Below, one piece after another: positions 12,301 to 22,652 of a stretch of 64,000 nt of DNA. The notes under the pieces were generated by a model that worked only from the letters and a program-made list of their open reading frames with translations, was not told the origin of the DNA and searched no databases. The translations under genes were made by a program, and so were the position numbers. Numbering within the stretch: position 1 is the first letter of the stretch; every line of letters begins with the position of its first letter. Origin of the DNA: Galdieria partita (Eukaryota > Rhodophyta > Bangiophyceae > Galdieriales > Galdieriaceae); NCBI GenBank assembly GCA_025991245.1, contig BQMJ01000001.1:62001-126000 (forward strand), given 5' to 3'.

Positions 12301-13848
12301 ACCTCTTAATGCAGCTTCTGTTTGTTCCGCTCTCTTAATCCTTTCTGCCATTCCTCCATAAACAATAGAGACGTCTTCCAGTATGTCTTTGTTCAAAGTT
12401 GAACGAAAAGATATTGTGTCTGGATAACATGCGGACCGCAATACGAATCGCATTGCTGCTGAAACAATAGCAATGTCATCTTCTTGTCTTCTTGAAACTT
12501 TATAAGCAAATACATATTCGCTCTCGTTAGTAAAGGGAATCCAAATATCTACCAACAAATCATCTTCATGCAACAACGTTTGTCGATATCCAACGAAAAA
12601 ATCGCTTGCTATGGCTTTCTTATATATTCCATCATTGCAAGAAATCCATTGAAAGGTGGCATTCATCGCAACGAGAAGTGGTTGAATATCCGAAATAGGA
12701 CTTGCAGTTACAATGTTCCCCCCTAAAGAGGCAACATTTCTGATCTGAACACCACCAAATCTCTTCAATTGCTTTCCTAATGCATAAAATGCACGAAAGC
12801 GATGTTCACTTCTTTTCAGCTGCTCAATATGTTCCAATATTTTATCTAGAGAAACTGCAGCACCAATGTGACATCCATCAGAACACATGTTTAGATGCAA
12901 CAATTCAGGCACATCATTTAACAAAATGAACTGCTTCCATTGCCTATGCTAAAAGAACAAGTCCATATCCAAAGATGGTCATCTATTAGATAGACTTACT
13001 TTCATTTTGACATCAATACCAACTTCAGAATTGCCTACTATAAACTTAGCCAGGGGATAGACCCTCTTATAATGCATTACTTGCTCTAAACTGGTAGGTC
13101 GAATAAAAATATGATCTATATTTATATTACTGGATGGTGAAAAATGAAGATAAGAAGACAAGGAGGAAGAGTCAGTCATAGAATGAAGATATTCTGCATT
13201 AGATGTAAATATTCGAAGTGTTCTTCTTCTTGTTCCGAAAACATTCAAAAGATTCTGCAATAAATCCTGTGGCGGTTGTTCTTCTGTGCCTGATTGGTTG
13301 GCCACTTGTACGTATTCCTTAAATGCGTCAAAGATAGAACGATAACCAGTACAACGGCAAAGATTGCCATCAAAATGAGACTCTACTTGTTCTATATCCA
13401 ACACTGTCTTTGAAGCTTTACATTTCTGTCCAAGGCCATACATTGACATAAGAATTCCTGGAGTGCAAAAGCCACACTGTGAACCACCGTACTGTGTTAG
13501 CAGTTTCTGAATAGGATGCAAACCCTTTTTACGGTTTCCAATACCTTCGATAGTCATAATATAACACGAATCTACCATTGCCAAGTTTACAAGACAAGCA
13601 TTCACAGTGTAACAAATAGGTTGCATAGAAACAGGATCAACTGTCCATATCCATACTGTACAAGCACCACAGCCACCTTCTCCACACCCTAGTTTTGTAC
13701 CAGTTAGACTACAGTCTTCTCTTAAATAATCGATTAATAGCTTTTCAGGCTTTTGAACTTGATGGGAGATTCCATTGATATAACACAAGACCATTGCCAC
13801 TCTTGTATCTCCTAACGATTTCGATTCCGTTGAGATTGTTTTCAACAT
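9365..13848 (-). CDS. XDH: xanthine dehydrogenase
   Basis: Oxidises hypoxanthine to xanthine to urate, feeding urate oxidase. About eight exons; the protein is about 1,370 residues, as usual for the family. Domains in order: 2Fe-2S domain with GCGEGGCGACTV (about residue 54), then CGFCTPG and LCRCTGYR; FAD domain with SLGGNIVTASPISDI; molybdopterin domain with CKTKRIGGGFGGKE, FRGFGGPQA, GGVEMGQGLYAK and VGEPPLF, whose glutamate is the catalytic base. All cofactor ligands looked for are present, so it appears functional. The start is taken at 13848; an ATG at 13794 is also possible and would begin just before the ferredoxin fold. It is head-to-head with the allantoate amidohydrolase gene and followed at 25 nt by the gene for its cofactor sulfurase. 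Confidence 0.92.
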
Positions 13849-13910
13849 CCCAAAAATGGATCGACTCAAACCATCTCACCCAACTGGAGACAGTTATCCG
13901 TTATCTAGAA
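13849..13910. promoter_or_regulatory. very short bidirectional promoter region, XDH / allantoate amidohydrolase
   Basis: Only 62 nt separate the likely start codons of two divergent genes acting in one pathway. Any promoter and 5' UTR for both must fit here or overlap the coding ends, which makes co-regulation likely. If XDH starts at the downstream ATG (13794), the gap is 116 nt. Confidence 0.55.
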
Positions 13911-15518
13911 ATGCAACGTTTACAATGTGTATATTATGTTCTGCTTGGTGTGTGGTTCATTGCATCTTTCCCTGTTGTTGCACAATACTTTTCCTGTAGT
14001 AAAACAGAAAGTCTCAATCAGCTCTTTAGTGCAGAGAGGGGTTCTTTCAATACTTGCCTCCCAAGGAAGCTAGGTGACTGGAAGAAAGTATTGTTTGAGA
14101 TAGGTGAAACCCTCTATGAGAGGATAGAGTTGCTAGGTTCTGTCACACAAGACCACAATCCTGCTGTTTTGGATAGGCCGTTCCTCTCTTCTGCCAATAG
14201 AAAAGCAGCGACTTTGATAAAGGATTGGCTTTTAGAGGCAGGTTTTTGCAACGTTTCGCTGGATTGGGTTGGTAATGTAGCTGGATGGTATGAGGGAAAC
14301 TCTTGCCATACAAAGACCTTAATTTTAGGCTCCCATTATGACACTGTGAAGGATGCCGGTAAATATGATGGAACCTATGGTATATTAGTGTCCATTGGAG
14401 TAGTAGAAGCCCTTTATAAACTGCAGGTTACGCTGCCGTTTGATATTCAAATTGTAGCTTTTGAAAATGAAGAAGGGAATAATGATTTTGGATTGGTTCA
14501 TACTGGCTCAACTTTTTATGTGGCAGGTTCGATTGCGAAGAGAAATGGAGCAAGGATACAATGTTATCGAATGCTGAAGTCACAGCTGGATACCAAAAGT
14601 GCTGTCCATTCGAACCAAAGTTTTGCAGATTACATACTTGAAAAGATAGCTATCTCAGAACAGCACAGTCCAATTGACCGCAAAATGCTAATCAATTATT
14701 TTTGTCGTCATTATCCCTTGGCAGTAGATAAGGAAGTTTTAGGATATTGGGAATGGCATATAGAACAAGGTCCTGTTTTAGATATTTCTAGGAAAGAATG
14801 GGGACTCGTTTCTTCCATTTGTGGTCAGCAACGTTGGAGTTTTGATGTAAGGGGGAAAGCAGGACATGCCGGAACTGTTCCCATGTTTGTAAGGCAGGAT
14901 TCCGTAGCTGCTTGTGTAGAAATGATTCAACAAGTGGAGGAAATAACCAGATCTGCTGTTCGTGATAGCAATGGCACCGTGCATTTGGTTGCTACAGTAG
15001 GGAATATTTCAATCTCGCCTGGCAGTTCCAATGTCATTCCAAACTTATGCTCATTCACAATGGATATTCGATGTGAGTCTGACGTAATTGGAGAGTCTGT
15101 GAGAATTCGTATTACTCAAAAAATCAAAGAAATTGCCAAGCGACGGAAAATAAAGGTTGACTACAGGCAATTGCATCGTACAAAGACGGTGGAAATGAAT
15201 TCAAATTGGATGGAAGTTATTAAGTATGGAGCTTATCTATCCAATCAATTTTATTTGAATGCTGACTGGATAAAGTGGCTGAAACAAAAGTTATGGAAGG
15301 CAAATTCTATAGATAATCATATACCTGTGTTGGTGAGCGGAGCTGGCCATGATGCAGCTATTCTTCACCAACTTTATAATGTCAATATGGCGTTTATTAG
15401 ATGCAGAGAAGGACTAAGTCATCATCCAAAAGAGTACGCGTCGAAGGAAGATATGTTGGCTGGTGCCATCACCTTATTCTTTTCATTGTTGGCCTTAGCA
15501 AATACTACGAAGGAGTAG
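13911..15518 (+). CDS. AAH: allantoate amidohydrolase, M20 family
   Basis: Metal-dependent hydrolase that releases ammonia from allantoate, the late nitrogen-yielding step of purine breakdown. Intronless, 535 residues from the ATG at 13911, chosen because it begins a hydrophobic leader (VYYVLLGVWFIASFPVVA), an ER signal or anchor like that of plant allantoate amidohydrolases. Motifs: ILGSHYDTVKDAGKYDG (metal His and Asp), AFENEEGN (catalytic and metal Glu), EWHIEQGPVLD, GKAGHAGTVPM in the dimerisation domain, and SGAGHDAAILHQ plus GLSHHPKEYAS at the end (last metal His). The related enzymes ureidoglycolate amidohydrolase and beta-ureidopropionase share this fold, so the exact substrate is inferred from the XDH/UOX context. 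Divergent from XDH. Confidence 0.82.
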   Translation: MQRLQCVYYVLLGVWFIASFPVVAQYFSCSKTESLNQLFSAERGSFNTCLPRKLGDWKKVLFEIGETLYERIELLGSVTQDHNPAVLDRPFLSSANRKAATLIKDWLLEAGFCNVSLDWVGNVAGWYEGNSCHTKTLILGSHYDTVKDAGKYDGTYGILVSIGVVEALYKLQVTLPFDIQIVAFENEEGNNDFGLVHTGSTFYVAGSIAKRNGARIQCYRMLKSQLDTKSAVHSNQSFADYILEKIAISEQHSPIDRKMLINYFCRHYPLAVDKEVLGYWEWHIEQGPVLDISRKEWGLVSSICGQQRWSFDVRGKAGHAGTVPMFVRQDSVAACVEMIQQVEEITRSAVRDSNGTVHLVATVGNISISPGSSNVIPNLCSFTMDIRCESDVIGESVRIRITQKIKEIAKRRKIKVDYRQLHRTKTVEMNSNWMEVIKYGAYLSNQFYLNADWIKWLKQKLWKANSIDNHIPVLVSGAGHDAAILHQLYNVNMAFIRCREGLSHHPKEYASKEDMLAGAITLFFSLLALANTTKE

Positions 15519-16724
15519 GATTGGATACTTGAAACATACGTGAGAAGTATAATGTTATTTGCGAGGGTTGGTTTTGTTACAAAACAAAATTTTTTTTTTG
15601 AAATTCGAATGAATTGTCATGTTTCAAGAAAACTATTCGTTGCAGAGAAACATGTCAACTGAAGAGGCCTCGTGTCGTTGACCATCTGTAGCCTTTTTCT
15701 TTTTCACTTGTCTCGTTCTCTTCAGCAAAATCAAAAGAAACGAACGGTACAAAGTCATTATTTGAAAAGTTTTGAAAGACCTCACTTTGGCTGCTTTCCT
15801 TGGCGTTTTCAGAAACAAAAAGAAGTCTAATTTCGAACATATTGTTTTCACAGTTACTCTTGGAAGGATTGTCATAGTAAAATCAATATTTGTACTCCTT
15901 ACGAAACCTTAAAAATTTCTCATATTTCAAATTTGACAGTTGACTGTTTTCTCAAACAAGAGAAAATCTTTATATATCAAGATAGAAAAAGAAAGTTTCG
16001 GAAAACGAGAAACAAATGTAATCTAACCCAGTTGAAATAGACTTGTCTGCTGGAACGTTGTCATGCTTTGTAAAGGAAAAATGTAAACTTGCAAAGGAAA
16101 CGAAACAAGTAAACTTTTTTAAACAACACAGGGAATATTTCGGTGAGCATATTCTCAGTAAAATTGATCGATACTATCTGTTGCTCTAAAAATTGTTTAG
16201 AAGATTTGGGTGCTGAGAATCACTATCTTGATTTACTAGAATAAGCTGAAGTAGTAGAATTTGTATAAATACAACTTTGAAGAATGATAGAGACAAGAGA
16301 CAAACTAGAGAATTGCCGAAATGCAGTTTGTTTCGGAACAGTTTCAACAATTTTGCAAATTTAAAGAATTGTAACTAAATACAAGAAACTTCCTTACAAA
16401 CTCCCTCTAGTTTATTCCAACCAAACCAATCATGCTATACAAGTTTATTCAATTAAGCATGTAGAATGACAAACAACAAGCAGATACAACTTTAAATATA
16501 TGCAAAGAAGACCGTTTGTTTGACTTGAGGGCTTTGCATTTGGTGACCAACCGGAGAACGCAACCGCAAGATAGTTCATCGTTTTCTCAGAGTTTTGAAA
16601 GGAACAGTACAAAACATGTGATAAGAAAATTTTTTGAGTAGTTTTTCCAGATAAAAATGCTGAAATATTTGATAAACAGTTTGAATAGCTTGGATGCTAC
16701 TAATAATTACTTTGTAAGCTATTC
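15519..16724. other. gene-poor AT-rich stretch
   Basis: About 1.2 kb with no recognisable gene. Two overlapping short frames on the minus strand (15633-15875) are lysine/phenylalanine-rich and lack family resemblance. AT content is visibly higher than in neighbouring genes. Confidence 0.5.
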
Positions 16725-17660
16725 ATGGATAGGAATAAACCTAATATTACGGTTGCGGAGGGGGCATATCGAGATCGAGGTTTATTAGTTGTGGTGAGCC
16801 GTATCTACTTACGCTTTTATAATAACGTTGCACGTGACATCTTGTTATCCTCTTTCCTAGAAAGATATGCTTCTGACAATTACTTGGCTGGATTGTTTGA
16901 ACGTATCGACGTGATCCGGGCACAAGAGGGCAAAATTTTGAAAAATTATTCTTTTTGTGGTTCATCAATAGAACAGAAGAAGTGACTATTCGTTCCGATA
17001 GTAAACCTTATAGAAACTTGAGTTTATCTTGTAATAGTTGGGTTCGGTTGATTAGAGATGAATTTGATCCTCCCATGAAAAAGTTTACTCATTCCTGTTG
17101 GATATTACTGGAAGAACGACATCCTCGATTTGACTATATTTTTGTGGATATTGTAAATTCTCAATGGCATATATACTTTTTTCAAGTATCTATATCTTCA
17201 TTTTATAACCATAATCGTGACTCTGCTGCTATCGAAAACTCCTTTTTGCCACCTTCTTTCAAGACAGATGCATGGAAGACTTCAGAATGGGCCAATTTAT
17301 CCACTAATAGGTCAAAGAGCAAACAAGGGTCAATGGCAAGTTCTCAAAATGGCCAAAAACGTAATAAGAAGAGGAGACGAGTGAGAGTAACAGATAAGCC
17401 TCAGTTACTAAACTTAATTGGTTTGATTTTGAATGAAGAGTCTGCTATCAAGTTAGAAGAAGATGATTCTGGAAGGATTGTAGATTTTTGTTTATTGGAT
17501 TCCAAAGGTATTGATTGACGACACTGCATAAGTATTGTCCATGTTACTCCATTACCATTAAAGGAGGCCAAAGGTAGTTTATCAGTGCCAGACTATATTG
17601 AGTTTCTTTGTAGTGAAGGCTTTTCTGAGAGATTTCGAGTTTTGTTGGAAAATTAAAAGT
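16725..17660 (+). pseudogene. decayed gene, possible RHS/Crinkler-type nuclease-end relic
   Basis: Open segments in different frames together cover about 900 nt with protein-like composition, but no single open frame joins them; it looks broken. One strip (RFDYIFVDIVNSQWHIYFFQ, about 17135-17194) resembles the end domain of RHS/Crinkler-type NTPase-nuclease proteins, where a similar D-x-I-x-V-D ... QV pattern occurs. A basic patch KRNKKRRRVRV follows. The resemblance is from memory of the pattern and is weak. It lies in a gene-poor island together with the relics at 18530-19980. Confidence 0.3.
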
Positions 17661-18529
17661 GATGCTTTACTATCCTTTGAAGGAAGCAGAATTGTTTTGA
17701 GCTTTATGATTTACAAAGACTATGATAAATGATATGTTTTGAATGTTTTATTTGCTTGACTGGCAAGCTAATGAAGAATCATTGTGGACGCAGAAAGTCT
17801 GATATGGATGATTGGTTTGCAATAATAGAAGATGTACATATTCTAAGGAAAGTCATTCTTAGCACTTTGGATGGAAATCAACTCAACCTCAACTTCAAGT
17901 AAACAGCTTTGGAGAGCCTTTTTATTGGTATCGCCAGTTGTATAGAATCACCTTGTTTCATACAAGGAAACCTGCTTTTCAGCCAAACGATCATTCAAAA
18001 AGTATTCAGGAAGCACTTTGATAAAGCTTTCAGATGAGCGAATCTTCGCTGATCCGAGGAAAATTCAGACTCGGCCTAAAATTTATCGGGATGGGCATTT
18101 CTTAAAAAAGGACATTGTCTTGACCGAATGAGTTTGAGTCTCCGTAGCTCTTAATAACATATACATACAGACAGACTTGTTCAGTCGTTGAAACTCTTTT
18201 CTCAACATAGTTTGCCTTAACCTCCAAAACGGTTTGCTCTTTTATTAGAGTGAAAGATACTCGAATGGCTCTCAATACTACACAAGCATAACCTTAGCAC
18301 AGTGAAACTTAGCACAATTATTTCTAGAGATCTTTTTCTTGTCTACAATAGAGGAAAGTTTCGAGTAGTAAAACACCAGAAATATATTCTTACTTTCCCT
18401 CTGCTACCATTGTGAGTTTTGGAAAAAAAAATTAGTACCATTCGAACAATATAAACAATATTGTCGCTCTCTAATTTTCAAGTTCCTTATTTTTAGCTAA
18501 AAAATTTTTGCCAGTCCTGTCCAGTTCAG
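17661..18529. other. gene-poor stretch between relics
   Basis: AT-rich sequence with no open frame of note. Nothing recognisable. Confidence 0.45.
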
Positions 18530-19980
18530 TTAAAGTTGCTCAGTCATTGTATGCGCCCTGTAGCTTCCTTTTCACCTCATATTGGTGGAACAGGAAAGAG
18601 TTTCATGGAGGAACACTTTTTAGATTTTCAAGCCATTTTGCTAAAGAAGAAGAACAAGCTGAGGTGTGGGTACCTGTTCACCATTTCAACACGAACAAAA
18701 TGGGAGAAGTTGCTCCAAAGTTTTCTGGAAACATTTTGCAGGATACACCTTGTCAGTTGTCTCAAAAATGAGCATCTGTTTACGAGCGCTCGTTATCCTC
18801 AGTTTCGTGAGGCCTGATGGAATGGCAAAACTATCGAAGAAGCTGACGAATTCACTAAAGCAGCAACGAAGCAAAGGGATATTTTTGACTTTAGGGGGTA
18901 CCTTCTCCATCAGTTTCAGAAACAATATTTATTTTGGATAATTGACGAACTCAGTGAAACAATTAGCATCTGTGAAGAATATAGAGAACTTACTGAGAGG
19001 CAATTTGTTGAATCAGATCCGATTTATGTCCATTTTCACAAGTGTTTTAGAGAGATAAGTTCAGTGCTTGATATAGGAAAGTAATTTTATACTTGGCTGG
19101 TCGAACTGCAGAAATCTGAGCTCGTTTGAGTGATGCTCGCTTAGTAAAATGACGCTCGATATGTTACGATTGATAATTCCTTTAGGCTCAAAGACTATTT
19201 GAATCTTTTCATCGATGGTGACATAATGGACTGATTGTTGCCCTCGGATGACTTGCACGATAGTTTCATGGAATTGTCGGAAAGGAAGACAGGAGGAATT
19301 CCATTGACTTTGAAAAATACACTGATGGCTTTGTTGGATATAGCACGAAACGAAGAGTAGGTAAGATTGCTGAAAATCTCCAGGCTTTTGTGGATAATGT
19401 TTTTGATGTTGTGTGAAAACTAACTGGAACTTTTATTATTCCAGAGATTTTAGATTCCAAACCTTGTCTCGTGGTCGATTGGTTTTGTTGAAGTACTTGC
19501 TACAAACTGTGTTTGAGAGTGATTATGTCGTTATACTCTGTGGAATTGAGTGTCATTTGATGGATTTACTCGCATCCTTTGGGTTTTATGCTGAATTTGA
19601 AGCATGAGAGATCAATAGTTCTACTGGTAGATTCAAGATTGGTTGTGAGTTCATTTTGAGAGCTCATAGCAATTACAAGTTTTTTAATGAGGTTACTGAA
19701 CATTTGCCTTTGTCTAATTGTAGTTATATTCTTAATATCCAAAAGCAAAAAGAGTCTTCTTTGAATTTGTATTTATGAATATCTTTCGCTTTGGGCTATC
19801 AAGAGGTCTTTGTTCCAATGCTTCTATTGTTGTGCGTTCTGTTGACCCTGGAATTTTTCAAGGTTCTTTTATCCAACAAGACAATGTTTCATATTGGAAG
19901 CATCTTTGCTCTGGGCAAGCCATTCAAATAATATTCTCAAATTGGATGTCAATACCCCTAAGTCTCATTTGGATTTGAAA
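18530..19980 (+). pseudogene. decayed coding relics, one with a P-loop-like strip
   Basis: Several short open segments on the plus strand have protein-like composition but are fragmentary, so this reads as a broken gene. The segment near 18570-18620 contains HIGGTGKSFMEEHF, which resembles a Walker A P-loop (GxxGxGKS). It may be the NTPase half of the same family as the nuclease-like relic at 16725-17660. A later segment (19413-19607) includes VVILCGIECHLMDLLASFGF, of unknown kind. Family and age cannot be fixed from one copy. Confidence 0.25.
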
Positions 19981-20567
19981 TGGTATTAGAGTGTCAACTA
20001 ATTGTAAGCCGTCAAAAAAAAGAGTCATTGACGTAATGCTAAAAAAGGGAATTCAAAGGCAATAAACGATTCCTTGATGCACAATTCTATTGTATCAGTA
20101 ATTAGAAGAGTGGGCTCAAGCTGTATCCCATATTATTGGAATATATGTTCGATGTTTGCATCGAGAAAGCTTGTGTGTGCAAAGCTTCTTCTAGGCAAGT
20201 TTGAAACACAGTGTTGAGCCTTGTTCACTAAGTAGAGGATATTCTAGTTCGTAGGAGATGCAGCTTATCTCATCTCTACTGAGGAAACGACCAATCTTAT
20301 TTAGGGTACATCGATAGGATATCAACGAGTCAAGCATTGCTCTAAGCACAATGCAAGTAAGTTGGATTTGGTGCGAAGCAATCTTCAAAGCCAAAAATTC
20401 TTTTAACCAATGTGGATTCTCTGCAAAGACTTGACAACTTTTCGTTACCTCGCTATTCAAGTGACAGCATTACGACAACGACCTTGCTAGCTTTCTACTA
20501 CTTAGTAGTTCGATAATTTTTCTAGTAAACGAACAAAAAGTAAGGTTCAACTATGGTTGAATCTTTA
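19981..20567. other. intergenic, no supported gene
   Basis: An 89-residue open frame at 20191-20460 on the minus strand has no recognisable similarity and no flanking splice sites that extend it. Otherwise nothing seen before the SSADH stop codon. Confidence 0.45.
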
Positions 20568-22292
20568 TCAAACAATACTACCCATCAACAAATATTTTAG
20601 ATGGACATATTCTGCCAATCCATATTTACTTCCTTCACGGCCAATACCACTTTCTTTAATTCCACCAAATGGGACTGCACAAGTACTTATCATTGCCTCA
20701 TTCAAACCAACCATACCACATTCCAAAGATTCCGCCATTCTCCAAGCTCGAGCTAAATCATTTGTATATAAATACGAAGCTAAGCCGTAGTTTGTATGAT
20801 TGGACCTCCATAAAACTTCTTCTTCTGTGTCGAATTGGAATAAACCAATGACAGGACCAAAAGTTTCTTCACAAGACATCATCATGGAATCTGTCACGTT
20901 TGCTAAAACAGTTGGCTCGAAAAAGAGACCACCAAGTCGATGGCGACTACCACCTATCATAACTTTAGCACCCTTCGATATGGCATCTTTTACATGTCTT
21001 TCCACCTTGTCAATAGCTTTCTCATTAATCAAAGGTCCCAAGTGCACTCCAGGTTCCAGACCATCTCCAACACAAAGTGTTTTCACTTTCTCTACAACCC
21101 TTTCCGCAAACTTATCATAAACCTTGGAATGGACATAAACACGATTCGCTGAAATACATGTCTGACCATTGTTTCTAAACTTGCAGGCAACAAGTCCTGA
21201 AACTGCATCATCCAAATTCGCATCTTCCATAACTATGAAAGGTGCTAATCCACCCAGTTCTAAGCTCATTTTCTTCACAGTGGAAGCACTCTGAGACAAT
21301 AACTTCTTACCAACTGCAGTAGAACCGGTGAAACTTATCTTTCTCATAGCAGGATGACTCATCAACTCGTCGCTGATTGGCTGAGCGTGAAAACCAGTCA
21401 CAATATTGAATACTCCTGGAGGTAGACCAGCACGAACTCCAAGTTCACCTAAAGCTAAAGCAGACAATGGAGTAAGTTCTGAGGGCTTACAAATCACAGT
21501 ACAGCCAGCAGCCAAAGCAGGAGCTGCCTTGCGTGTCAACATTGCACAGCTAGTAATGAACACTAGTTGAAAAAGCCATTTTAATAGTTGAAGATAGACT
21601 TACGGAAAATTCCATGGAGTCACAAGACCACAGACACCAACGGGCTCAGGAATAACCAAGGCTCTGGTTTTGGCACCTGCAGGGATAATATCGCCATACA
21701 TGCGCTTGGCCTCTTCGGCAAAAAACTCTACAAAGGAAGCACCATATAGAACTTCTCCAATAGCTTCTGGAAGTGGCTTTCCTTGTTCAATTGTCATTAT
21801 CTTTCCCAAATCCTCTGAGTGTTGAATGATGAGATCAAACCATTTTCTCAAAAACGAAGAACGTTCTGTAGCCGTGAGTTTCTTCCAAGACTTAAAAGAC
21901 TCGTTTGCTTTTTCTATGGCTAGCCTTGTAGTGTGCTTACCCCCATTAGAAACTTTTGTTATCAAAGCTCTTGTTGCTGGGTTGAAGACATCAAATAACC
22001 CTTGTCCATCTTCTTTTAGTGCAGGTACAAACTCACCACCAATGAGACACTGATTCTTCAAGAGTTGCGCATCTCTAAGAGTTATTTCACAAGTATTTCT
22101 TCCACAGGACTCATCAAAATGACTTCCCTCAGAAGATGTTGCAAAAGTTCTTTGAACACGAGTAAATAATAAAGTTTGCCATGGGCCTAGGCCATGTTCC
22201 GAACCACTGACAGTTGGAAGCCTCGGCCAATAAAGACTGCGACGCATGTAGAAATTCATTTTCAGTCTACTTTTTGTTTGTATTTTCTTCAT
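20568..22292 (-). CDS. SSADH: succinate-semialdehyde dehydrogenase, mitochondrial
   Basis: Oxidises succinate semialdehyde to succinate with NAD(P)+, the last step of GABA breakdown. Two exons (21604-22292 and 20568-21549) joined across a 54-nt intron restore WNFPCAMLTRKAAPALAAGC; 556 residues. An N-terminal basic leader of about 50 residues suggests mitochondrial import. Motifs: FTGSTAVGKKL (coenzyme), MSLELGG (catalytic Glu), NNGQTCISANR (catalytic Cys), EETFGPV, PFGGIKESGIGREGSKYG. These are characteristic of the GabD/SSADH branch rather than general aldehyde dehydrogenases. It is the terminal enzyme of the agmatine-to-succinate block that continues to 42080. Confidence 0.9.
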
Positions 22293-22652
22293 GTTTTCAC
22301 CTTTTTTCTGTGCAGTCAGTACCACAATGTTATAACTAGCTGGTTGTCATGAAGGTTCCTTCATCATAAGAAACTTGTAGCAACAATTTTCCTATGTACT
22401 CTTGCATTGCTACTCATAAATTAGGGTGCTTAATAATAGGTATGCATTTTTATTCGAATACTATTTGGTATAATTGCATTATTTTTAAATCAATAACTGA
22501 ATGTTTTTTATCACCAAAACTATAAAGACAATCGAGTGTGTGCCAAAACTAGCAGTTTGCAGTTTTCCATTTCTTTTGCAAACAAAACTTTATATTTTTT
22601 TATTCTTCAAAACATTCAGAAACAAAAGAAATCAAGCATTGTTACCACACAA
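22293..22652. other. intergenic, SSADH promoter and amine oxidase 3' region
   Basis: 360 nt between the SSADH start and the amine oxidase stop, both on the minus strand. AT-rich, with no open frame of note. Confidence 0.5.

Noticed and set aside
13794-13910. Earlier start for allantoate amidohydrolase at 13794
   Set aside because: It would overlap the XDH start region in the opposite direction; the ATG at 13911 begins directly before a hydrophobic leader like that of plant relatives.
15633-15875. Two overlapping minus-strand frames as a small gene
   Set aside because: Composition is Lys/Phe-rich as expected from AT-rich sequence, no family resemblance, and two frames compete.
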